Assembly: GCA_944325435.1 (NCBI GenBank)
Contig: CALVAC010000007.1
Coordinates: forward strand, 62,001-126,000
Length of the DNA: 64,000 nt
Direction of reading: 5' to 3'
Source: an uncultured Bacteroidales bacterium
Lineage (GTDB): Bacteria > Bacteroidota > Bacteroidia > Bacteroidales > UBA932
In this document: positions 51,833 through 60,028 of the stretch, in pieces
How the letters are laid out: every line of letters begins with the position of its first letter
Numbering within the stretch: the stretch's first letter is position 1
Translations under genes and position numbers: made by a program
The notes under the pieces: generated by a model
What the model was told of the DNA's origin: nothing
Seen by the model: the letters and a program-made list of their open reading frames with translations, nothing else
Databases searched by the model: none

Positions 51833-53029
51833 ATGAAAACGATACAGAGACAGGCATACTTGGACAGACTGATTGCTTTCAAAGACAAAGATCTGATAAA
51901 AGTGATAACCGGCATACGCAGATGCGGTAAATCCACATTATTGATGATGTACCGTGACTGGCTCATGGCACATGGGATATCGGAAAAGCAATTGATTTGC
52001 CTGAATTTCGAAGACTTCGAATACTACGACCTGCGCCAGCCCGGAAATCTGTATTCATATATAAAAAGAAATCTGGCAAAAGGCCTTAAGACCTATGTCT
52101 TCTTCGATGAAATCCAGCACGTTGAAAATTTCCCTGACATCGTCAACAGCCTCAACCTCAACCCGGATATAGATATGTACATTACCGGCTCAAATGCCTA
52201 CATGCTTTCATCTGAAATAGCAACGCTCCTGTCCGGGCGATACGTCGAAATCCCGATGCTTCCGCTTTCGTTCAAGGAATTCGCAGAAGCATATAATGCA
52301 CCGGCAAATCCTGCAGCCCTGTATTCGGAATACATCACTCGCGGCAGTTTTCCATACGTCATGGAACTCGACGGGAAAAACGAGATATCAGATTATCTTG
52401 CAGGAATATACGATACGGTCATATTGAAAGACGTTATCGCCAGAAAAAGAATACCGGATATAATGATGCTGGAAAGTGTAGTGAGATTTGCCGCTGACAA
52501 CATAGGCAACGTCCTGTCTACAAAAAAGATAGCAGACACGATGACTGCCAACGGGAGGAAAATCGACCAAAAGACCGTCGAGCGGTACATTTCCACTCTG
52601 TGCGAAACATTCGTCCTATACGAGGCCAAAAGATACAATATCAAGGGCAAGCAGTTCCTCAAGACACTGGAAAAGTATTATTTCGTGGATATGGGACTCA
52701 GACGGGTCCTGTTGGGAACACGGGCATTCGATGCGGGACATATCCTTGAGAATGTCATATATTTAGAACTCCTGCGCAGGTACAGAAGGGTCTATATAGG
52801 GAAAGTCGACAATCTCGAAGTGGATTTCGTGGCAATGGATAACGATGAGATCTCATACTATCAGGTGGCTGCTACCGTCCGTGATGAAAGCACTCTCCGC
52901 AGGGAACTCCGTCCGCTGCAGAAAATCAATGACCACTACCGGAAATACATCCTTACCCTTGATGAGGATCCGGATGCCGACTACAACGGTATCATCCGCA
53001 CAAACGCCCTCAACTGGCTGCTTCGATAA
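51833..53029 (+). CDS. AAA ATPase with DUF4143 domain
   Basis: About 398 aa from the ATG at 51833, which has AGGGAA just upstream; the ATG at 51812 overlaps the promoter. Walker A is VITGIRRCGKSTLLM and Walker B is YVFFDEIQHVENF, with TGSNAYMLSSEIATLLSGRY after it. The C-terminal DUF4143 region has a PD-(D/E)xK-like pattern, EVDFVAMDNDEISYYQVAAT. These are abundant orphan genes in Bacteroidetes with unknown function. It stands alone with its own promoter between lysS and trmH. It is a different family from the DUF234 ATPase at 14260-15567, though similar in layout. Confidence 0.88.
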   Translation: MKTIQRQAYLDRLIAFKDKDLIKVITGIRRCGKSTLLMMYRDWLMAHGISEKQLICLNFEDFEYYDLRQPGNLYSYIKRNLAKGLKTYVFFDEIQHVENFPDIVNSLNLNPDIDMYITGSNAYMLSSEIATLLSGRYVEIPMLPLSFKEFAEAYNAPANPAALYSEYITRGSFPYVMELDGKNEISDYLAGIYDTVILKDVIARKRIPDIMMLESVVRFAADNIGNVLSTKKIADTMTANGRKIDQKTVERYISTLCETFVLYEAKRYNIKGKQFLKTLEKYYFVDMGLRRVLLGTRAFDAGHILENVIYLELLRRYRRVYIGKVDNLEVDFVAMDNDEISYYQVAATVRDESTLRRELRPLQKINDHYRKYILTLDEDPDADYNGIIRTNALNWLLR

Positions 53030-53071
53030 ATTTATTTTCCGGGTTCATGCCGGTAAACAGTTTCTAAAACT

Positions 53072-53079
53072 TATATTTG
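53072..53079 (+). promoter_or_regulatory. Promoter -7 element for the SpoU methyltransferase
   Basis: TATATTTG, perfect match to TAnnTTTG, 42 bases before the start at 53121. No clear -33 box. Confidence 0.55.
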
Positions 53080-53120
53080 CAGGGAAAATAAAGTACAGGA
53101 TGCAGGTATCCTGAAAATTT

Positions 53121-53957
53121 ATGAGGAGAGAAACAGTCACATCGGCTCAGAATCCGAAAATCAAGGAGTTGCGGGCGCTTCAGGAGAAATCCAGACTCAG
53201 ACGGGAGACAGGTCTTTTCGTAGTGGAAGGCCGCAGGGAACTGGAACACTGTCTCGATGCGGGCTTTGTCCCGAGGACCGTGTTTGTGTGCAGGGAGATA
53301 ATCCAGGCAGAAGACCTGGCCCGTATCATCGGCAAGGCGGAGCCATATACGGGACCGGGAATACCGGAAGTCCAGGTTATAGAGTTGCCTTCAGCCCTGT
53401 ATGACAAGGTAGCTTACCGTGGCAGTACGGAAGGCATCATCGCCGAAATGGAATACAGGGAAAGGAGTCTGGACAATCTGAAACCCGGCGACAATCCGCT
53501 GATAGTCGTACTGGAAAGCGTCGAGAAGCCGGGAAATCTCGGGGCGGTGCTTCGCAGCGCCGATGCGGCAGGGGCGGATGCAGTCATCATCTGCGACCCG
53601 CTCACGGACCTCTACAACCCGAACCTCATCAGGGCAAGCATAGGAGCCGTATTCACGACGCAGGTCGTCACCGCCACATCTGAAGACACAATAAAATGGC
53701 TGAAGATGAAAGGGATACGCATCCTAACCGCACAGCTGCAGGATTCACAATGGTATTATGACACAGACATGCGGGCCGGTACGGCCATTGTGATGGGTAC
53801 AGAAGCGACGGGGCTCACTCCAATCTGGCGCGAGGCGGCGGATGCCCACATAAGGATACCTATGCTCGGCCGGCTGGACTCCCTCAATGTCTCGGTGTCA
53901 GCCGCCATCCTGCTCTATGAAGCAGTACGGCAGAGACATTCGGAGAGCAGCCGCTAA
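53121..53957 (+). CDS. TrmH/SpoU family RNA 2'-O-methyltransferase
   Basis: A 278-aa SPOUT enzyme. The N-terminal substrate-binding domain starts TSAQNPKIKELRALQEKSRL. The SpoU motifs are IVVLESVEKPGNLGAVLRSA (motif 1), VMGTEATGL (motif 2) and IPMLGRLDSLNVSVSAAILL (motif 3, the knot). It methylates a ribose 2'-OH in rRNA or tRNA using AdoMet; whether it is of the RlmB or TrmH type cannot be told from sequence. Confidence 0.92.
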   Translation: MRRETVTSAQNPKIKELRALQEKSRLRRETGLFVVEGRRELEHCLDAGFVPRTVFVCREIIQAEDLARIIGKAEPYTGPGIPEVQVIELPSALYDKVAYRGSTEGIIAEMEYRERSLDNLKPGDNPLIVVLESVEKPGNLGAVLRSADAAGADAVIICDPLTDLYNPNLIRASIGAVFTTQVVTATSEDTIKWLKMKGIRILTAQLQDSQWYYDTDMRAGTAIVMGTEATGLTPIWREAADAHIRIPMLGRLDSLNVSVSAAILLYEAVRQRHSESSR

Positions 53958-53986
53958 ACCTGGCGGGACTTGAGATGGTCTCGCTG

Positions 53987-54202
53987 TCAGGCCTTGCAGC
54001 GTTTTGCAAAACCTGTATCGGAATCGCACAGGAAGATAATCCCTTCTATGAAGCCCACAATCGCCGGAATTACGGTCCAGGAGAATACGAGGTACAGGAT
54101 TCCCTGCCCGACTTTACCCATATAGAACTTGTGGATACCTAAACCTCCAAGGAAAATTGCAAGGATAGCGGCAACCACCCTGCTTTTAGATGAATTTGCC
54201 AT
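53987..54202 (-). CDS. TM2 domain membrane protein
   Basis: A 71-aa protein with two membrane helices and the TM2 signature FLGGLGIHKFYMGKVGQGIL followed by a second helix containing VIPAIVGFIEGIIFL. Small TM2 proteins are common and of unknown function. It is convergent with the methyltransferase and divergent from aroE, with its own promoter. Confidence 0.9.
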   Translation of the reverse strand: MANSSKSRVVAAILAIFLGGLGIHKFYMGKVGQGILYLVFSWTVIPAIVGFIEGIIFLCDSDTGFAKRCKA

Positions 54203-54242
54203 AACGATATAGTTCAGTTGTCAATAATTTGCTGTCAGATTC

Positions 54243-54250
54243 CAAAGATA
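54243..54250 (-). promoter_or_regulatory. Promoter -7 element for the TM2 gene
   Basis: TATCTTTG on the minus strand at 54250-54243, 41 bases upstream of the TM2 ATG. Confidence 0.55.
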
Positions 54251-54271
54251 GCATAATTTACCGGAAATTGC

Positions 54272-54279
54272 TACTTTTG
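54272..54279 (+). promoter_or_regulatory. Promoter -7 element for aroE
   Basis: TACTTTTG, 23 bases before the aroE ATG, giving a short leader. It is back-to-back with the TM2 promoter. Confidence 0.55.
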
Positions 54280-54301
54280 CCGACACATTAACCAATATAA
54301 A

Positions 54302-55312
54302 ATGAAAAGATTCGGTCTCATCGGGCATCCGGTAGCCCATTCTCTGAGTCCCCTGCTGTTCAGGGCAGGATATCATCTTGACAGGGAAGACGGTGCTACG
54401 GGCACGCCCTCTGCTCTCGGGACGCCAGGACATCCCGGCCTGGGCTACGACCTTATCGAAGGGGCCTGTTTCGAGAGTTCTTGGAGGAGATTCCTCGATG
54501 GATATGACGGGATAAATGTGACCGCCCCGTTCAAGGAACTTGCGTTCCGGCAGGCAGACATCATAGACCCGGTATGCAGGGAAATCGGGGCTACAAACCT
54601 TATCATCAAATCCCCCGATGGATTAAAGGCATACAACTCCGACTACTACGGAATCATACTCAGCGTTCTGGAAGCCGTACGGAAAACGGACACGGAAGCA
54701 CAGGCCGGCCGCAGCCCGATGCCGGAAGCGAGGCCGTCTGCAGAGAAATGCAGGGCAGCAGTCAAAGGAAAACTGCGCACTGCGCTTGTCGTCGGCTGCG
54801 GAGGGGCCGGGAAGGCTGCTGCAGTTGCAGCCGGGAATCTGGGACTCGACACCATCCTTATGAACCGCACGGCAGCAAAGGCGGAAGCCATCGCTGCCGG
54901 ACTTCCGGAATACGGATTCAAAGTCCGGCCCATCGGGGAATTCAAGGAATGTTTTGCGGCTGCCGATCTCATTCTCTATACACTTCCCGCTCCGGTCGCA
55001 GACATGGCTTCAATGACAGACAGCGACTTCTCGCCTGTCCTGCATTCCTGCACAGACAGTCCGGATATGGATGGTCCGGAGCGTGACTCTGCGCCACGGA
55101 AACTCCTCCTCGAGGCCAACTACAGGAACCCATCATTCCCCGATGCCCTCATATCCAGACAGATGCGAATCCACAAAGGCTTCATATACATTCCCGGGAT
55201 ACATTGGCTGCTGTATCAGGCTTACGCAGGATACGACCTGTTCACCGGGAAAAGCCCTGACCTTGCAGCAATGGGACAGGCTGTCGGGATAGAATATGCC
55301 GGTCAGGATTGA
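54302..55312 (+). CDS. aroE: Shikimate dehydrogenase with three extra loops
   Basis: A 336-aa protein, against about 250-280 aa normally. Active-site elements are intact: GHPVAHSLSP (shikimate-binding Ser), NVTAPFKE with catalytic Lys78, NSDYYG with Asp114, and the NADP fold ALVVGCGGAGKAAAVA. Extra segments lie at about residues 29-48 (GTPSALGTPGHPGLG), 127-158 and 240-266. It reduces 3-dehydroshikimate to shikimate, one step before AroK. The extra loops are low in complexity and probably surface-exposed. Confidence 0.9.
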   Translation: MKRFGLIGHPVAHSLSPLLFRAGYHLDREDGATGTPSALGTPGHPGLGYDLIEGACFESSWRRFLDGYDGINVTAPFKELAFRQADIIDPVCREIGATNLIIKSPDGLKAYNSDYYGIILSVLEAVRKTDTEAQAGRSPMPEARPSAEKCRAAVKGKLRTALVVGCGGAGKAAAVAAGNLGLDTILMNRTAAKAEAIAAGLPEYGFKVRPIGEFKECFAAADLILYTLPAPVADMASMTDSDFSPVLHSCTDSPDMDGPERDSAPRKLLLEANYRNPSFPDALISRQMRIHKGFIYIPGIHWLLYQAYAGYDLFTGKSPDLAAMGQAVGIEYAGQD

Positions 55313-55405
55313 CGGATTTCCGGGAATTTTGACTAACTTGCAGAGTTTTTGGGCAGCTTGATGCAAAACTGGCCAGCACGCAGATGTTAAAATTTTATTA
55401 AAACA

Positions 55406-55924
55406 ATGTCACTCAATAAAGTAATGCTGATCGGCAATGCCGGTCAGGATCCCGAGGTCAGATATCTCGAAGGCGGCACATCCAATACAAAGGTCGCGAC
55501 ATTCCGGCTTGCCACTACAGACCGCTACCGTGACCGCAACAGCGGGGAGACACGTGAACAGACGGAATGGCACAATATCGTGGCCTGGAGAAATGCAGCC
55601 GACATCGTCGAAAAATTTGTGAAGAAAGGTACACAGGTGTACATCGAGGGCCGTCTGCGTACCCGGAGCTGGGATGACCAGAACGGCAACAAGAGATACA
55701 CTACAGAAATCATAGTGGACAACATCCAGCTTCTCGGACGGAAGTCAGACAACCCTGCCAGCCAGGACAGCCAATATCAGGGGGCACAGCAGCAGTATGG
55801 CCAGACATCCGCACCTGCCCAGCCTCAGCCAAGACCTGCCGCAGCTGCGGCTCCGCAGGCTCCGGCAGCCGCACAGAACCCTGTCACCGGCACGGCTGAA
55901 GATGACGATGACCTTCCTTTCTGA
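55406..55924 (+). CDS. ssb: Single-stranded DNA-binding protein
   Basis: A 172-aa SSB. The OB fold begins NKVMLIGNAGQDPEVRY and includes VYIEGRLRTRSWDDQNGNKR. A flexible Gln/Pro/Ala-rich linker follows, and the acidic C-terminal tip DDDDLPF, which recruits partner proteins, is present. It binds single-stranded DNA as a tetramer in replication and repair. A TAACTTG near 55334 is a weak -7 candidate. Confidence 0.97.
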   Translation: MSLNKVMLIGNAGQDPEVRYLEGGTSNTKVATFRLATTDRYRDRNSGETREQTEWHNIVAWRNAADIVEKFVKKGTQVYIEGRLRTRSWDDQNGNKRYTTEIIVDNIQLLGRKSDNPASQDSQYQGAQQQYGQTSAPAQPQPRPAAAAAPQAPAAAQNPVTGTAEDDDDLPF

Positions 55925-55951
55925 TTGACAAATCCAAAAATACCATACAAG

Positions 55952-57211
55952 ATGAAACTTGATGTAGTTCTCGGTCTCCAGTGGGGAGATGAAGGAAAAG
56001 GCAAGATAGTAGATGTACTTGCGGGACAGTATCCTGCAGTGGCAAGATTCCAGGGAGGGCCTAACGCCGGACATTCCCTCCATTTCGAAGGCAAGAGCTT
56101 TGTCCTCAGGTCAATCCCTTCAGGAATATTCAGGAAGGATGCCATAAACATTGTCGGGAACGGTGTCGTGCTCGACCCGATCACTTTCAAAGGGGAATGC
56201 GAAAACATAGCTAAGACAGGAGTGCCGGTGAAGGACAGGATCGTAATCGCCAAGAAGGCGCACCTCATACTACCGACACACCGGCTTCTCGACGCCGCCA
56301 ATGAAGCCGCGATGGGCAAAGGCAAGATCGGCTCCACCCTCAAAGGCATAGGACCGACATATACGGACAAGATAAGCCGCAACGGACTGCGTGTGGGGGA
56401 CATCCTCGCACCTGACTTCAGAGACAGGTTCAACAGGTTGAAAGAAAGGCATATACGCCAGCTGGCCCAGCTCGGATACGAATGCGACCCTGAGGCAGAG
56501 GAGGCGGCATTTATGGACGCGGTCGAGTTCATCAAGGGTTTCACTCTCGTCGACTGCGAATATTTCGTCAACGAGACCCTCAAGACAAAGTCCATACTTG
56601 CAGAAGGGGCGCAAGGCTCTATGCTGGATGTGGACTACGGCTCATACCCGTTCGTGACATCATCTTCCACCATCTGTGCAGGAGCATGCACAGGGCTGGG
56701 CGTATCCCCATCTCAGATAGGCCACGTATATGGAATATTCAAGGCATACTGCACCAGAGTAGGCAGCGGACCGTTCCCTACCGAGCTTTTCGACGAGACG
56801 GGAGAGAAGCTCCGCAGGCTCGGCAACGAATTCGGAGCCGTCACAGGCAGGCCCCGCCGCTGCGGCTGGCTTGACCTTGTAGCCCTGAAATACACAGTGA
56901 TGCTCAACGGAGTGACAGACCTCATTATGATGAAGTCTGACTGTCTCGACAGTTTCGGGACCATCAAAGTCTGCACCTCATACAAGGTGGACGGCAAGGA
57001 GACCGACAGGGTGCCGTTCGACACATACACAGAAATAGAACCGGTATATACCGAGTTCAAGGGCTGGAATGCTGACCTGACATGGTGCAGGAAAGAATCC
57101 GAACTCCCGGAAGAGTTCAAGGAGTACATAAGATTTATGGAAGAATATCTCGGAGTGCCTATAAGAATCATTTCCATCGGGCCTGACCGTGATGCGACCA
57201 TAATGAGATAA
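55952..57211 (+). CDS. purA: Adenylosuccinate synthetase
   Basis: About 419 aa from the ATG at 55952. Motifs are VVLGLQWGDEGKGKIVDVLA (IMP/GTP-binding loop with catalytic Asp), GGPNAGHSLHF with catalytic His, GIGPTYTDK, and the RPRRCGWLDLVALKY block. It joins IMP and aspartate using GTP in AMP synthesis. The start lies 27 bases after ssb, so co-transcription is possible. Confidence 0.97.
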   Translation: MKLDVVLGLQWGDEGKGKIVDVLAGQYPAVARFQGGPNAGHSLHFEGKSFVLRSIPSGIFRKDAINIVGNGVVLDPITFKGECENIAKTGVPVKDRIVIAKKAHLILPTHRLLDAANEAAMGKGKIGSTLKGIGPTYTDKISRNGLRVGDILAPDFRDRFNRLKERHIRQLAQLGYECDPEAEEAAFMDAVEFIKGFTLVDCEYFVNETLKTKSILAEGAQGSMLDVDYGSYPFVTSSSTICAGACTGLGVSPSQIGHVYGIFKAYCTRVGSGPFPTELFDETGEKLRRLGNEFGAVTGRPRRCGWLDLVALKYTVMLNGVTDLIMMKSDCLDSFGTIKVCTSYKVDGKETDRVPFDTYTEIEPVYTEFKGWNADLTWCRKESELPEEFKEYIRFMEEYLGVPIRIISIGPDRDATIMR

Positions 57212-57245
57212 ACGAATAGAAACCGGTAACAAAACTTAGACACAG

Positions 57246-58634
57246 ATGGCTGAAACATTGAGAAGATTTCTGAACGACAGTCCTTTTGCAAGATGGACAG
57301 CGTTGATACTCATCGCCCTGATGATGTTCTTCGCATATATGTTCGTGGATGTCATGTCTCCGCTCAAATCCCTCATAGAAGGGGCAAGAGGCTGGGACAG
57401 CGGAGTGTTCGGGACATACGCCGCCGCCGAGTACATACTTAACGTGTGCGGATTCCTGATCATTGCAGGTATCATTCTGGACAAGATGGGCGTAAGGTTC
57501 ACCGGCATCCTGTCCGCATCCCTGATGGTGACAGGGGCCGTGATAAAATACGTCGGGATCAGCGACTGGTTCCAGGCCACAGCATTCTGCGGCTGGCTCG
57601 ACAGCTGGTGGACTGCGATGCCGGGCAGCGCAAAGATGGCCGCCTTCGGATTCATGATATTCGGCTGCGGCTGTGAAATGGCAGGGACGACAGTATCCAA
57701 GGCGATAGCCAAATGGTTCAAAGGCAAAGAGATGGCACTGGCAATGGGCCTTGAGATGGCAATCGCCCGTCTCGGAGTGTTCGCTGTAATGTGGCTTTCT
57801 CCTGCCATTTCGGAAATGTTCGACAGTTCGGTCGTGGCCCCTGTCGCATTCTGCACCTGCCTGCTCCTGGTAGGGCTTGTCAATTTCATCGTATTCTCCG
57901 TAATGGACACGCGGCTCGACAGGCAGCTCGTTGCCGCCGGTGAGGCCACTGAAGAAAAATCCCCGGAAGATGAGTTCCACATCAGAGACCTCGGCAAGAT
58001 ATTCTCCAGCAAGATGTTCTGGCTGGTAGCCCTGCTCTGTGTCCTGTACTATTCGGCCATCTTCCCGTTCCAGAGGTATGCTCCTAACTTCCTTGAGGTC
58101 ACACTGGATGTGGATTCCGCGACAGCTGCACAGCTGTTCAGCTGTTTTCCTATTCTGGCGATGTGCCTCACCCCTCTGCTCGGGATTTTCCTGGACCATA
58201 AGGGGAAAGGGGCATCTATGCTGATGGCCGGTGCAATCATTATGATAGTATGCCACCTGAGTTTTGCTTTCCTCCTGCCGGTATTCCCGTACAAATGGTT
58301 CGCAGTGCTGCTGATTGTGGTGCTCGGGGTAAGTTTCTCCCTGGTCCCGGCAGCCCTCTGGCCGAGCGTGCCGAAGATAATCGATGAAAAGATACTCGGG
58401 AGCGCATACTGCCTGATATTCTGGGTGCAGAACATCGGGCTCTGCCTTGTGCCTCTGCTGATAGGTGTCGTTCTCAACTCCACTGGAGGGTATCTGGTGC
58501 CGATGGTGATCTTCTCATCTTTCGGTGTGCTCGCATTCATATTCAGCCTCCTGCTCAAAATAGAGGACAGGAGGAAAGGCTTCGGACTAGAGCTGCCGAA
58601 CATCAGCAAGGAAGAACAGGAAAAGCAGGCCTGA
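57246..58634 (+). CDS. MFS transporter
   Basis: A 462-aa protein with 12 predicted helices in two halves and a charged central loop near residues 225-250. The loop after helix 2 (GIILDKMGVRFTG) matches the MFS GxxxDxxGxR motif, and AKWFKGKEMALAMGL is typical. The substrate is not evident. It is closely similar to the next gene, and the two form a tandem pair 7 bases apart, between purA and dxs. Confidence 0.85.
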   Translation: MAETLRRFLNDSPFARWTALILIALMMFFAYMFVDVMSPLKSLIEGARGWDSGVFGTYAAAEYILNVCGFLIIAGIILDKMGVRFTGILSASLMVTGAVIKYVGISDWFQATAFCGWLDSWWTAMPGSAKMAAFGFMIFGCGCEMAGTTVSKAIAKWFKGKEMALAMGLEMAIARLGVFAVMWLSPAISEMFDSSVVAPVAFCTCLLLVGLVNFIVFSVMDTRLDRQLVAAGEATEEKSPEDEFHIRDLGKIFSSKMFWLVALLCVLYYSAIFPFQRYAPNFLEVTLDVDSATAAQLFSCFPILAMCLTPLLGIFLDHKGKGASMLMAGAIIMIVCHLSFAFLLPVFPYKWFAVLLIVVLGVSFSLVPAALWPSVPKIIDEKILGSAYCLIFWVQNIGLCLVPLLIGVVLNSTGGYLVPMVIFSSFGVLAFIFSLLLKIEDRRKGFGLELPNISKEEQEKQA

Positions 58635-58641
58635 AACCGGC

Positions 58642-60027
58642 ATGACGATGAAAGGGAAGATCAGGTCTGACATAAAGACAAGCCGCGCAGCATGCTGGAT
58701 TGCGCTTGCCTGTCTGGTGGTACCCATGTTCGCATCGTATTTCTTCGATGACATGTTCTCCACCCTTTCCCAGATATTCCAGCATCCGGAAATGCTTCAG
58801 CTCGGATGGGACAGCGCAGACTACGGATTCTATGCCGGGGGGTACTCTTTCCTGTGCGTCTGCGGCGGGCTTGTGATCTGCGGTGTCCTTCTGGATGTGT
58901 TCGGGGTGAGGAAAACCGGTTCCGCTTTCGTAGGGCTTATGATTCTCGGGGCAGGCATTGTGCTCTATGCCCTGACATCAGGACTTGCTCCGGACATCTC
59001 CCTGACGGTCGCATACATAGGCTGCATGCTGTTCGGCCTCGGCAGCGAAATCGCCGGGGTCGCCGTCACAAGATCCATCGCCAAATGGTTCAAGGGCAGG
59101 AACATGGCTCTTGCCATGGGGCTTCAGCTGTCTATCGCGAGAATGGGTACGGCAGCGGCATTCATCATCTCCCCCATTCTTGTGGCGGAAAAGCAGTACG
59201 GGGAGATATACACATTGCTGGATACGGCCAGACCCGCCCTGCTCGGACTTTGCCTGCTGCTGGCAGGAGGCATTCTGTGGGGCATATTCGTAGCGATGGA
59301 TTACAGGTTCGACAGGGATAGCGGGACTGTCTCAAAGGGGGAGGTCAGGAAGGAAGACAGGTTCCGTTTTTCAGACATCATCAAGGTGCTCGGCAACCCG
59401 AGATTCCTGATGATCGCCTTGTTGTGCGTGTTCTTCTATTGCTGCATCATCTCGTTCAAGAAATTCGGCACCGCCATCGTCATCCCGAGATTCGGTATGG
59501 ATGTGGATTCCGCCAAATGGATGATAACGATGATCCCGTTCTTCACCATCATCTTCACGCCTCTTTTCGGAGCCCTTGTCGACAAGGCAGGCAAGGCCAC
59601 CATCTGGATGATTGCGGGAGCCGTGCTGGTCCTTGCCGCACATATAGTTATGGCATTTGCCCCTCAGGGCATTGCATTCTACGGATATTTCGCCATTGCG
59701 CTGCTGGGTATCGGATATTCTCTCGTACCTTCGGCCATGTGGCCATCAGTCCCTAAGATAATCCCCGAACGGAATCTCGGGACAGCCTACTCCCTGATAT
59801 ATTGGATCCAGAATATGGGGATGCTGATTGTGCCGGTATTCGTAGGCAGGATATTCAGCGAAATGGTGACGGAGGCAGGTGACATCGCACAGGAAACAGT
59901 AGCCGCAGTCAATGCGGAATATATCTTTATCGCACTCGGGATTGCCGCCATCATCACTGCGGTTCTGCTCCGGGTCTCATCCCGCAGCCATCCCGAGCTT
60001 GAGATAGACCTTCCAAACAGGAAATAG
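58642..60027 (+). CDS. MFS transporter (paralogue of the preceding gene)
   Basis: A 461-aa, 12-helix protein sharing signature stretches with its neighbour: GVLLDVFGVRKTG, RSIAKWFKGRNMALAMGLQL and IGYSLVPSAMWPSVPKIIPE. These suggest a tandem duplication, with possible heterodimer or divided-substrate use. The start is at 58642 or the ATG two codons later. It ends one base before the dxs start. Confidence 0.85.
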   Translation: MTMKGKIRSDIKTSRAACWIALACLVVPMFASYFFDDMFSTLSQIFQHPEMLQLGWDSADYGFYAGGYSFLCVCGGLVICGVLLDVFGVRKTGSAFVGLMILGAGIVLYALTSGLAPDISLTVAYIGCMLFGLGSEIAGVAVTRSIAKWFKGRNMALAMGLQLSIARMGTAAAFIISPILVAEKQYGEIYTLLDTARPALLGLCLLLAGGILWGIFVAMDYRFDRDSGTVSKGEVRKEDRFRFSDIIKVLGNPRFLMIALLCVFFYCCIISFKKFGTAIVIPRFGMDVDSAKWMITMIPFFTIIFTPLFGALVDKAGKATIWMIAGAVLVLAAHIVMAFAPQGIAFYGYFAIALLGIGYSLVPSAMWPSVPKIIPERNLGTAYSLIYWIQNMGMLIVPVFVGRIFSEMVTEAGDIAQETVAAVNAEYIFIALGIAAIITAVLLRVSSRSHPELEIDLPNRK

Positions 60028-60028
60028 A

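Noticed and set aside
57168..58256. 362-codon minus-strand open frame
   Set aside because: It lies antisense to the first MFS gene and purA end; the translation is Cys/His/Glu-rich as expected from a shadow frame.
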